Part shown: positions 43,106 to 52,785 of the stretch, in pieces
How positions within the stretch are numbered: position 1 is the stretch's first letter
Layout of the letters: every line of letters starts with the position of its first letter
The notes under the pieces: generated by a model
Told to the model about the DNA's origin: nothing
Databases searched by the model: none
Seen by the model: only the letters and a program-made list of their open reading frames with translations
Assembly: GCA_963971535.1 (NCBI GenBank)
Contig: OZ020591.1
Coordinates: 16,974,823 to 17,038,822 of the forward strand
Length of the DNA: 64,000 nt
From: Notolepis coatsorum
Taxonomy: Eukaryota; Chordata; Actinopteri; Aulopiformes; Paralepididae
Reading direction: 5' to 3'
Position numbers and translations under genes: made by a program

Positions 43106-43126
43106 ATTGTCCTCCTTTGAACGAGG

Positions 43127-43142
43127 GCCGGCTAGTTTTCCT
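43127..43142 (-). promoter_or_regulatory. Candidate -1 frameshift site, gag to protease
   Basis: The gag frame ends CAG GAA AAC TAG on the minus strand. Shifting back one base gives GGA AAA CTA, which leads straight into the open protease frame. GGAAAAC is close to, but not exactly, the canonical X XXY YYZ heptamer. Confidence 0.4.
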
Positions 43143-44538
43143 GGGGAGGACCAGCCTGTCTCTGACCAGGGGGCTGTCTAGGAGTGGTCTGCCCACAATA
43201 GATACCAATATGCCCTGGACTCAGACACTTGAAACACAGCCTGTGCGTCCTGCAATGTGTCCTAGTATCGTGCTCCGAACTGCCACAAACCTGACATTCT
43301 TGAGAAGGTCTGGGGAACTGCCTATGGGGGCCATTTTGTACGTAAGGACCATTTTGTACAGACTGAGTGTTGTTGCCTAACGCCATTTCTAACACTCTCA
43401 GAACCCTATCTATTGTGTTATTCTCAGCTACAGGCGTCAGCTGCTCTAGCTCTGGACTACTGACAGCCACAGGGGACGCGCTTTGTTCGTGATTAACAAC
43501 CACCCTCTCCTGTGATGACTCAATGGCGGCCACTTGTTGTGTCAACCGACCTCGACTCGCTCTATGTTCTCTCAAATATTCATCCAAATGTCCCTGCACC
43601 TCACCTGCTGTCCACTCACGAGATGGCTTACTTTTGAACACTAAGGACAACTCCTTATCGGGGCAGTTACGGATGAACATGAGAACTAGATGCTTGCTCA
43701 GGCTAGTCTGAGATTCCCCCTTACTAAGAAGACACTGCTCTGTGGCTTCTGCTGCTTTGTTAAGCCTAATCCAATAGTCAAGAGGATTCTCGCTTGTATA
43801 TGCTTTGACTGCATAAAAGTCAGCTAATGGAAGATCTGAGTGAATAATATCACCAAAATGTTGTCTCAAAATGCTAAAAATAACACCCACCTCACTGACA
43901 GTTGAGTTGCTACGCAGCCATACTTTGGTAACGTCCCGGGCCCTCCCCATTAGCTTGTTCATAACCTCCTCAACTTGTTCAGTTCCAGTACAGTTATTTT
44001 TCTTTCTGAGATACGTCCTCATGAGTTCCTCCCACTCAAAAACAGAACACTTATCTGTGCTGTCCCCTCTAAAATAGGGTGGGGCATTTGCATCTGAACG
44101 TAACACAAGGTTCATTTTGGATGCATCAATCACAGTATTCCCACATTGGTCAGGTTGGAACGTCTGTTGGGGATTTTGAGAAGCTAATACAGGTGAAATC
44201 CCCGTGATTGTGTTCTGCATTAACGTCATTCTAATAGCTTCCCCTATTTCTGACCCAATGGATCTTATCAAATTGGCCATTTGACTGGGGGATGTTTCAA
44301 CACTAGTGTTGTTAATTTCACCAGGTGAGGGAACAACCGGAGTGAAAAGTAACGATTGGGCATTTCTCTCTAAGTGACCCTCTACACTCCTCCTTTCAGG
44401 ACTAGAGGAACCTGAACCACCTTGACTCCCCAGAGTAGACTGCATAACCGGTGTGTAATCGAGAACCCCTCTCCCTCTCCCCACAGTCAAGTTCCCTGTA
44501 GGAGTGTTTCCTACATTCAAAGTCATTTTCAATATCAA
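43132..44538 (-). CDS. gag: Gypsy gag
   Basis: 468 residues. A polar N-terminus is followed by a capsid-like domain (PPYFRGDSTDKCSVFEWEEL, about 153-330; WIRLNKAAEA; FIRNCPDKEL). At the C-terminus are two Cys-rich fingers (CQVCGSSEHDTRTHC and CFKCLSPGHIGIYC, about 415-455). It would form the particle and package element RNA. The stop at 43132 follows GAAAAC, a possible frameshift site. Confidence 0.9.
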   Translation of the reverse strand: MILKMTLNVGNTPTGNLTVGRGRGVLDYTPVMQSTLGSQGGSGSSSPERRSVEGHLERNAQSLLFTPVVPSPGEINNTSVETSPSQMANLIRSIGSEIGEAIRMTLMQNTITGISPVLASQNPQQTFQPDQCGNTVIDASKMNLVLRSDANAPPYFRGDSTDKCSVFEWEELMRTYLRKKNNCTGTEQVEEVMNKLMGRARDVTKVWLRSNSTVSEVGVIFSILRQHFGDIIHSDLPLADFYAVKAYTSENPLDYWIRLNKAAEATEQCLLSKGESQTSLSKHLVLMFIRNCPDKELSLVFKSKPSREWTAGEVQGHLDEYLREHRASRGRLTQQVAAIESSQERVVVNHEQSASPVAVSSPELEQLTPVAENNTIDRVLRVLEMALGNNTQSVQNGPYVQNGPHRQFPRPSQECQVCGSSEHDTRTHCRTHRLCFKCLSPGHIGIYCGQTTPRQPPGQRQAGPPQEN

Positions 44539-44794
44539 ATGGTACTTTCACCGTTTTACTCTTCAGTGTGTTTTAGGTAACACACTCGAAATCAATAAAC
44601 TTGATTAGAGACTATCTTTTTCAAAGGATTCAGTGCTCTCCAGCCTCCTCAGGAACAGACCTCAGGAACAGGCGGCGAATGCAGCGTCCCCTTGACCAGG
44701 TCGCGCCAGCAGCATCCACGCGTCTAGGCCGCACATGAAGCCTCCACGTCTCTCCAGCTACACCGGTGGTCGGCCTCTGCTGACCAGTTGATCC

Positions 44795-44813
44795 GGCTTG
44801 TCTCGGCACCAGT
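44795..44813 (-). other. Gypsy primer-binding site region
   Basis: TGGTGCCGAGAC lies next to the 5' LTR end on the element strand. It begins TGG as a primer site should and partly resembles a tRNA-Phe 3' end, but the match is imperfect and the tRNA is uncertain. Confidence 0.4.
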
Positions 44814-46987
44814 TGTAGCGTGATCGAATCTGCGTTGTGTCTGGTGTGAGGTGGACGTAGACACGGACAACGGTACTCAGTTGATGGTGTTTATTTCCTG
44901 TTAACGAACCACAAACAGCATATACACATGGTATCAGTTACCCTCCTCGCCGTGGTTTAGTCCACCTGTGCTCTCGTTCTCAGCAAGCACAAAGAGAGCG
45001 TGCGCACATTCAAAACAGCGCGCCGTCTACAGTTACAACCATTAAATACATGTAGCTCAGTACAAGTCAGCTTCAGCAAAAACATGTGAAACAATATGAA
45101 ATGAAAGGCAGTGTGTTACAAAGGGTCAGATTAAACCGAATATATATATTTATTGCCTGAGATCCCATGTATAATATTTGTATATCGTTTGATATCCCTT
45201 GTATATTCTTTGTACATATACACGGAATATCCCTTTACCTGGTACGGGACAGACCATAATATTCGTTCTCCTATTGGAAGCGATCCCCTAGGCGCCAGTG
45301 ACTTACCCCTAGAGCTGACTTGAAAGCTACCGACACGACATGCCTTGACTAGCCCCAGCTCCGCGTAGGAATACGGCTACCGAAAGCAGAGCGGCACTAT
45401 TTGTTCACCGTGCATATAAATAGGGCGCAAGAAATGTAGAACTCCTCTTAGTCCCTTGTCCCGTTCAGTCTCGTTCAGTTCCAGTTATCCAAGTGACGTC
45501 TCTCCCCACTACGCAACGTGGGCAGAGTAGGGCTCGCATCGCCCCAAGATAGAGTCTCGTGTTATCCTAGTACGTTTGTTTAACGTATCGTTCGCTCCTT
45601 ACTAGTAAAAGCCTTCATTACGAGTCAAAGACCACGTGAAGTGGGTAATTGTGTGTCTACATAGAGCACTTATTGCCGCGTGCTGATAGGATAGTAACGT
45701 CAAGTTCAATTGTGGACCACCGCGCACCACGGAGGATACCTACACCGGTGATTGCAGAGCCACCTGGCAGGATTATTATTCTTCATTGCTTTGACTGTGG
45801 CTTCTGGAGCAGAGAACCGTCTACCCCACTGCTGTGGGATCTACACCTGCCCGTGAGGACATCATTCGAGCCCGTCTCTGTCGGAGCAGAGACTCCACGG
45901 CTTCATCTGCGGCGCGCACCCTAGGATTACAGCTGCTGCTTTCCCCGCTGACACAGGGGTGATATCGCCTCCGTGGACCCTTGACTTTGTATAGAGCATT
46001 GCCTCCCCCTGCTGGCTTACAACCGGTAGTACCCCTTTCCAGTATCTCCCCTGAGTACCAGAGATAATTACTAATATTCACTATTGATTTGCCTATGCAC
46101 ATTCGATTTGCCTTATAAGCGCATTCAAGTAATGTAATAATACCCTTTTGATGTAATAAATATTCTAAACAAGTATTTGTGTGGAAACCGTGTTATTGTG
46201 GAGAAGTTCTCATCATATACCTGTGTACGGTATTGGCCAGTAATGTACATAAGACGGTAGTAGTTTAATGATACTAATACTTGATTAATACAGTCAGGGA
46301 ATTGTACCCCTCAGTTACACAGTGTGTAAGCATTAATTAAACCAAAATACAAAAACAACGGTTCATACCTGTTAACGAACCACAAACAGCATATACACAT
46401 GGTATCAGTTACCATCCTCGCCGTGGTTTAGTCCACCTATCATGGTTTAACAGAGTATGAGTTAGTACACGAACGTACTGTGGCTGTTGTACACAGGGCG
46501 AATTAATGTCATTACACAACAGGGTATTTCAGTACCAAAACCAAAACATAAATCAGTTTTACAAGTTATACAAAGCAATTAAATCCAATATTAGGTAAAC
46601 GAAAGCGCATACCTCTGCTCTCGTTCTCAGCAAGCACAAAGAGAGCGAGCACTTCCGCCAGCGTGTCTCTCGTCAACAAACCGGCTAAACCATTTTGTAC
46701 ATTAGTTGAACGTATTTACAATACAACAATTATTCAATGGAAAGATATCCTATCTTCTCTAAACCCATTATAAAAGACCCAAAAGGGATTTCGTTTGGAG
46801 AATTGGTAACTCAATGTGAGGAAATTAATATAAACTAGTAACCAAGGCGCCCCTCCAAAACACTAGAGTGAGCTCGGTCCACTTTGTTCCTTCAAAGTAA
46901 GAGTGTTCCCGTTTTGACCTACTTATTTAAGATAAAATATAACAGTTTCTGTCCATGATTCTAGCATAACAACTTCACTCTGCTACA
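44814..46987 (-). repeat. Gypsy 5' LTR, interrupted by a solo BEL LTR
   Basis: Matches the 3' LTR once 45114-46324 is removed. Differences are few (for example ATCAAATC versus ATCGAATC near the start). Confidence 0.92.
45114..46319 (+). mobile_element. Solo BEL/Pao LTR, plus orientation
   Basis: 1206 bp, starting TGTTACAAAGG and ending CAGTTACA, flanked by an exact 5-bp duplication CAGTG (45109-45113 and 46320-46324). Both ends match the reverse complement of the BEL LTR at 15485-16882 (ATTAAACCGAATATATATAT; AGGGAATTGTACCCCTCAG), while the middle is diverged. So it belongs to a related subfamily and lies in the opposite orientation. The ORFs inside it are not genes. Confidence 0.88.
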
Positions 46988-47089
46988 TAAACTCAGCGAC
47001 GAGTCCAATGGTCTAACATGCTTTGCATCCTCGCCATTCTGGAATGCCCATGTCGGGCTAAAACCTTATGTAATGTTAACTGTCGATGT

Positions 47090-49023
47090 AGTAGTAGCCT
47101 CAGCAAGCCAACGTTAGCTGGCCCCAGTCCACTAACAGCATGTCGATCTACTAGTAGCATCAGCAAGCTAACGTTCCACCAGCAGCATGTCGAAGTAGTA
47201 GTAGCATCAGCAAGCTAACGTTAGGCGGCCCCAGTCCACCAGCAGCATGTTGATCTACTAGTAGCATCAGTAAGCTAACGATAGCTGGCTCCAGCCCACC
47301 AGCAGCATGTCGATCTACCAGCAGCATCAGCAAGCTAACGTTAGCTGGCCCCAGTCCACTAACAGCATGTCGATCTACTAGTAGCATCAGCAAGCTAACA
47401 TTCCACCAGCAGCATGTCGAAGTAGTAGTAGCATCAGCAAGCTAACGTTAGCCGGCCCCAGTCCACCAGCAGCATGTCGATCTACTAGTAGCATCAGTAA
47501 GCTAACGATAGCTGGCTCCAGCCCACCAGCAGCATGTCGATCTACCAGCAGCATCAGCAAGCTAACGTTAGCTGGCCCCAGTCCACTAGCAGCATGTCGA
47601 TCTACTAGTAGCATCAGCAAGCTAACGTTAGCCGGCCCCAGTCCATCAGCAGCATGTCGAAGTAGTAGTAGCATCAGCAAGCTAACGTTAGCCGGCCCCA
47701 GTCCACTAGCAGCATGTCGATCTACTAGTAGTATCAGCAAGCTAACGTTAGCTGGCCCCAGTCCACCAGCAGCATGTCGATCTACTAGTAGCATCAGCAA
47801 GCTAACGTTAGCTGGCCCCAGTCCACTAGCAGCATGTCGATCTACTAGTAGCATCAGCAAGCTAACGTTAGCTGGCCCCAGCCGACTAGCAGCATGTCGA
47901 AGTAGTAGTAGCATCAGCAAGCTAACGTTAGCTGGCCCCAGTCCACCAGCAGCATGTCGATCTACTAGTAGCATCAGCAAGCTAACGTTAGCTGGCTCCA
48001 GTCCACCAGCAGCATGTTGATGTACTAGTAGCATCAGTAAGCTAACGTTAGCTGGCCCCAGTCCACTAGCAGCATGTCGATCTACCAGCAGCATCAGCAA
48101 GCTAACGTTAGCTGGCCCCAGTCCACTAGCAGCATGTCGATCTACCAGCAGCATCAGCAAGCTAACGTTAGCTGGCCCCAGTCCACTAGCAGCATGTCAA
48201 TCTACCAGGAGCATCAGCAAGCTAACGTTAGCTGGCCCCAGCCCACCAGCAGCATGTCGAAGTAGTAGTAGCATCAGCAAGCTAACGTTAGCTGGCTCCA
48301 GTCCACCAGCAGCATGTTGATGTACTAGTAGCATCAGTAAGCTAACGTTAGCTGGCCCCAGTCCACTAGCAGCATGCCGATCTACCAGCAGCATCAGCAA
48401 GCTAACGTTAGCTGGCCCCAGTCCACTAGCAGCATGTCGATCTCCCAGCAGCATCAGCAAGCTAACGTTAGCTGGCCCCAGCCCACGAGCAGCATGTCGA
48501 AGTAGTAGTAGCATCAGCAAGCTAATGTTAGCCGGCCCCAGTCCACTAGCAGCATGTCGAAGTAGTAGTAGCATCAGCAAGCTAACGTTAGCTGGCCCCA
48601 GCCCACTAGCAGCATGTCGAAGTAGTAGTAGCATCAGCAAGCTAATGTTAGCCGGCCCCAGTCCACTAGCAGCATGTCGAAGTAGTAGTAGCATCAGCAA
48701 GCTAACGTTAGCTGGCCCCAGTCCACTAGCAGCATGTCGATCTACTAGCAGCATCAGCAAGCTAACGTTAGCTGGCCCCAGTCCACCAGCAGCATGTTGA
48801 TCTACCAGCAGCATCAGCAAGCTAACGTTAGCTGGCCCCAGTCCACTAGCAGCATGTCGAAGTAGTAGTAGCATCAGCAAGCTAACGTTAGCTGGCCCCA
48901 GTCCACTAGCAGCATGTCGATCTACCAGCAGCATCAGCAAGCTAACGTTAGCTGGCCCCAGTCCACCAGCAGCATGTCGATCTACTAGCAGCATCAGCAA
49001 GCTAACGTTAGCTGGCTCCAGTA
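47090..49023. repeat. 60-bp minisatellite, about 32 copies
   Basis: Head-to-tail 60-bp units containing GCATCAGCAAGCTAACGTTA. Three main variants at one site (GATCTACTAGTAG, GATCTACCAGCAG, GAAGTAGTAGTAG) alternate without strict order. It lies inside the 12.6-kb hAT element. Long minus-strand frames that repeat every 20 residues follow from a unit divisible by three. Confidence 0.97.
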
Positions 49024-49205
49024 GCAGCCTCCTCCAGCTCAGCAGCTGTAACAGAATAACAGCTGCCATACCAGTGTTTTACCCCTTCAGAAGAATTAAA
49101 ATATAAAATTTTTATATAAATGAATATACCGTGATATATACCGTTATGCTTAAAATTATACCGTGATATACATTTTTTACCATACCGTCCAGCCCTAGTA
49201 AGGAG

Positions 49206-49491
49206 GGCTAGGACATTTGCTCGATCTCTCTCTTTCTGGTGTCTCCTTTCTGGCTGGACTCCACTCTTGGTCTGGAGTCAGATGCTCTCTTTCTGTCTTT
49301 CTGGACTTCTATCTTTAATCTCTCTTTTCTCCATCTAGTCTCTTATTTCCTACTATATTTCTCTATCCCCTTCCTGGTTGTTCTTCTATCATGTCATTAA
49401 TGTCTGTTTAAGTGTTCCATGGACCACCCTACGTTAAGATGTCATTCTAATTCTGATCCTTTCAATAAATACAAGACATATTGTTGAACTC
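49206..49491. other. Unassigned CT-rich DNA
   Basis: Nothing recognised; it is the right flank of the expanded hAT element. Confidence 0.4.
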
Positions 49492-49718
49492 TAGGGCTGC
49501 AACTAACGATTATTTTGGTAGTCGACTAATCTGTCGAATTTTTTTTCGATTAGTCGACTAATCTAACAATGTTGTTGTTATCTCTGCTTCCTGTGGGCGC
49601 GGCTCCTTTTCCGGGCTCTTAGCAGACTTCTTAGCTTAACATAACAGACCGACAGTAAGTTTTGGGGAACTAATGGGATAACTGGGGGTGCAACTAGGGC
49701 TAAAACACAATGAAATAA

Positions 49719-49769
<51 letters not shown>

Positions 49770-49852
49770 TAATAAATCCTTCTTAGCAGACTTCTTAGCT
49801 TAACATCCCAGGGAACTAATGGGATAACTGGGGATGTTGTTTGCTCCTGACC
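49492..49852. mobile_element. hAT-type left end with repeats
   Basis: TAGGGCTGCAACTAACGATT, followed by an inverted pair around AGTCGACTAATC, is a common fish hAT end. An (AAT)n run (about 49718-49768) is flanked by a duplicated stretch (CAGACTTCTTAGCTTAACAT). The right end was not found. Confidence 0.6.
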
Positions 49853-49853
49853 A

Positions 49854-50705
49854 GGGGAGGAAACTAACTTCTTGGCTTACCAGCCAACTGGCGAGTATCT
49901 GATTTTTTTTACCAGCCAAACAGATTTTTTACCAGACAAAAAAAATCGCTAATTGTGATAATTACTTCTTTGTATGTCAAGCCGCGTCAATGTTGTGTAT
50001 GCATCTGGGTAGGCACACTGTGCCTTTAAGACAGCACGGTGGTCTTACGAGTTACGACAGTGCTGTGAAGTACCGTCAAGTGTTGTGGTAACGTCAGTTG
50101 GGTTGGTGTGCTGTTGTGCACAGTGCACTGGTTGAGCTAGCCCCTTTCGTGACTGCGATGTGCAAGCCAGGGGCTTTTGAGCATGAAATAAAATGTCTAA
50201 CCTTACGTCGTAGTCCGGTGCTTTTTTGGAAACATTATAGTCATAACAGATACACCTAGCTGGCTGCTTTGAGCACACAGGGCTAACGTTAGCTAGCAAG
50301 CAGCTATAGCTAAAACGCTAACTAGAAGCTAACCACTGTATACAGTTCCAGTAGACTAACATTACACCTCTGTGATTTAAATGTGTCCTTAGTAACTTAT
50401 ACTCGAGGGTTGTACTAGGGTTGGATGCAGTTCCCCGTTGGTCAGTCTGTCTGTTTTCCATCTTCTGCTGTGTTTAACGTTATCTGTTTGCGAGTGCTCC
50501 TGATGGCTAGCCTAGTACCGCGGGACTTTTATTATTATATGTCCGCGGGTTGGCCAGTACTGCACAAACGTTTATTAAACATTATATGTCCGCGGGTGGT
50601 CTTGTGCAGTGCTCTCGTGGCACTGTCAACTAAAGCGAACACTCAGAAGACGCGCACCGTTTGCCAGTGCAGTGATTGCAGAATGTTTTATTTTTTTGTA
50701 TACTC
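49854..50705. mobile_element. hAT copy related to the 33-kb element
   Basis: Starts CAGGGGAGGAAACTAACTTC and carries the CCAGCCAACTGGCGAGTAT block also found at 33.08 kb. The region near 50670-50705 (TTGCAGAATG...ACTCGCCAG) matches its right part. It is cut where another copy starts at 50712. The middle is unassigned. Confidence 0.6.
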
Positions 50706-50711
50706 GCCAGC

Positions 50712-50789
50712 AGGGGAGAAAACTAACTTTTTGGCTTACCAGCCAACTGGCGAGTATCTGATATTTTTTACCAGCCAAACGTAAAAAAT
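50712..50789. mobile_element. hAT copy fragment
   Basis: About 78 bases starting CAGGGGAGAAAACTAAC, a third copy of this hAT left end, broken off at the duplicated segment. Confidence 0.6.
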
Positions 50790-51309
50790 ACCCGTCATAC
50801 AGAAGTACAGAATACTTTTATACAAAATGCTTCTTACTGTTACGCTCCAGAGACTGTGCAAGACAAGATAAGTATGAAATAAAATAACATAGTATAGCAT
50901 GTAAATTAGAAGTAAAAAATGAGGTCACAGTGTTCAGTATAGACATATGTACAATGTTTGATGCAGAATAGATGTAACTGAGTTACCATATAATATACAA
51001 TATACTATGCAGTGTACTAATATACAATACTATATAGTGCAAAGCAGAAATGGGATGAGGTACAATTTAGGTACAATTTACAGTAGGTGTACGAGTTGTA
51101 GTGCAAATCAGCTCTGCTGCGTTCTCGCTACCAGGTGGCCGTGTACAACCACTCCCATAAAGCAGGGATAATCCACCCTGCTACATACAGAAAGGAATGC
51201 GTAAGTCTTTATTTCTTCTTGTGAGATGTGCATGATAATGAGAATTATACTCAAAATAACTTGGAAAGAAATTAGGTAAAGATAAAGGAAGACCAATCAC
51301 TTTGTACAT
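50790..51309. repeat. Duplicated segment, copy 1, with LTR part
   Basis: Nearly identical to 51963-52489 (few differences, for example TACAATGTTTGATG versus TACAATGTTCGATG). The right 213 bases match the R-U5 side of the ERV LTR at 52265. GAGT occurs at 51093-51096 and at 51387-51390, so 51097-51386 may be a solo LTR with a 4-bp duplication and a rearranged U3. Confidence 0.8.
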
Positions 51310-51386
51310 AAGATCCCCTGTTTGGTATGCTAAAGTGACTGCTAGTGTGTGTGTTGTGTGTGTGCTCATGTGTGCTTGTGTGTGGA

Positions 51387-51962
51387 GAGTTCAGTGTTCA
51401 AGACTCTGATGGCCTGGGGGAAGAAGCTGAGCCGAAGTCTCTCTGTCCTAGTTGCTGGTGTTCGCAGGCGTTTGCCTGACCGCAGCGGCTTGAACAGGCT
51501 GTTGTTGGGGTGGTGAGGGTCTTTCATTATTCTGCAGGCTCTGGATTTGCACCTCTCGTTATATAAGACCTGCAGGGGTGGTATGTGAGTTAGACAGAAT
51601 GTGCATTCTGTCTAACCCTTTTCTCTCCGGGTAATGCTCATTATTGTTTAACCCTTTCCCCACCCCCTGCCTATAGTTCATTGTAAAAGGTCTTCACTCA
51701 TCATTAAGGAAGAGTACTGCTTTGGGGAGCGAATATATCATCCATCTTACTGCCATCGGGTGTGGGAGGGCTCAGGAAGTATTGGGAGAAGTGTGGGGAG
51801 CTACTGTTGATCGCCCTGGAGGGCAAGAAGGACCAGCGTACCATTCCTAGGTCAGTGAATCCTAGGCCCCATCCACTCCTGCTGCTCGACCTCCACTTCA
51901 ACATTCCTGGCCTACAGTCGGGGACCCAGCTGGAGTTCAAGTTCAAGTTTCTTTAATAGTTG
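51387..51962. repeat. Dispersed repeat between the duplicates
   Basis: Contains GATGGCCTGGGGGAAGAAGC and TTCAAGTTTCTTTAATAG, blocks I associate with a common fish retroelement 3' region. The family is not identified. There is no intact ORF; 51704-51956 frames have no known motif. Confidence 0.45.
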
Positions 51963-52489
51963 TCATACAGAAGTACAGAATACTTTTATACAAAATGCTT
52001 CTTACTGTTACGCTCCAGAGACTGTGCAAGACAAGATAAGTATGAAATAAAATAACATAGTATAGCATGTAAATTAGAAGTAAAAAATGAGGTCACAGTG
52101 TTCAGTATAGACATATGTACAATGTTCGATGCAGAATAGACGTAACTGAGTTACCATATAATATACAATATACTATGCAGTGTACTAATATACAATACTA
52201 TATAGTGCAAAGCAGAAATGGGATGAGGTACAATTTAGGTACAATTTACAGTAGGTGTACGAGTTGTAGTGCAAATCAGCTCTGCTGCGTTCTCGCTACC
52301 AGGTGGCCGTGTACAACCACTCCCATAAAGCAGGGATAATCCACCCTGCTACATACAGAAAGGAATGCGTAAGTCTTTATTTCTTCTTGTGAGATGTGCA
52401 TGATAATGAGAATTAAACTCAAAATAACTTGGAAAGAAATTAGGTAAAGATAAAGGAAGACCAATCACTTTGTACATGTCTGTCACCAA
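51963..52489. repeat. Duplicated segment, copy 2
   Basis: Direct repeat of 50790-51309. From 52490 onward it departs into the U3 side of the ERV LTR. Confidence 0.85.
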
Positions 52490-52688
52490 AAGAGGAACTC
52501 GAGGTTTCTAACACGGTACGTGCACTTAGGTCAGCATTTATCAAGAGACATGTTAGTACAGAGACATAATGATTTAGTAACACAAATACATATAGAAATC
52601 ACGGATAATGATTATAGTCGTTCATCTGTCATTCATTTGCAGATAACGTATACATAGAGTATAAACATATCTTTGTTTATCTTTGACA
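52265..52688 (-). repeat. ERV 3' LTR
   Basis: 424 bp, TG...CA ends on the element strand (starting TGTCAAAG). It is preceded by a purine tract and the env gene. A polyadenylation signal AATAAA (reverse complement of 52376-52381) is followed by a U5-like stretch. GAGT precedes it at 52261-52264. The matching 5' LTR would lie outside the window. Confidence 0.65.
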
Positions 52689-52703
52689 TTTCCCCCCTTT
52701 TAT
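52689..52703 (-). other. ERV polypurine tract
   Basis: ATAAAAGGGGGGAAA on the minus strand, immediately before the LTR. Confidence 0.8.
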
Positions 52704-52785
52704 CAAAAATGAATTACAACACTGTACTTTTGTCCTTCAGTTACCTACATCTGCTCACGCTTTTCTGCAGGAACGTCATTTGTTT

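Larger units (their letters stand above)
36962..46987 (-). mobile_element. Gypsy LTR retrotransposon, minus strand
   Basis: LTRs at 36962-37924 and 44814-46987 enclose gag, protease and pol ORFs. The flanks show a 4-bp duplication TAAA (36958-36961 and 46988-46991). Domain order is protease, reverse transcriptase, RNase H, integrase, as in Gypsy/Metaviridae. The right LTR carries a 1.2-kb solo BEL LTR. The LTRs look nearly identical and all three ORFs are open, so it is young. Confidence 0.92.
36591..49197. mobile_element. hAT element expanded to 12.6 kb by nested insertions
   Basis: The ends TAGGGGTGGACGGTATA and (reverse complement) TAGGGCTGGACGGTATG are flanked by an exact 8-bp duplication GTAAGGAG (36583-36590 and 49198-49205). 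Inside are a Gypsy element and a 60-bp minisatellite. Without these the hAT element is only about 0.6 kb and non-coding. Confidence 0.88.

Noticed and set aside
45649-46102. ORFs inside the solo BEL LTR
   Set aside because: Not shared with the full BEL LTR and without motifs.
47160-49069. ORFs of up to 290 residues over the 60-bp array (repeating ANVSLLMLLVDRHAA)
   Set aside because: Same cause: a 60-bp unit free of stops in one frame. Nothing suggests a real leucine-rich protein.
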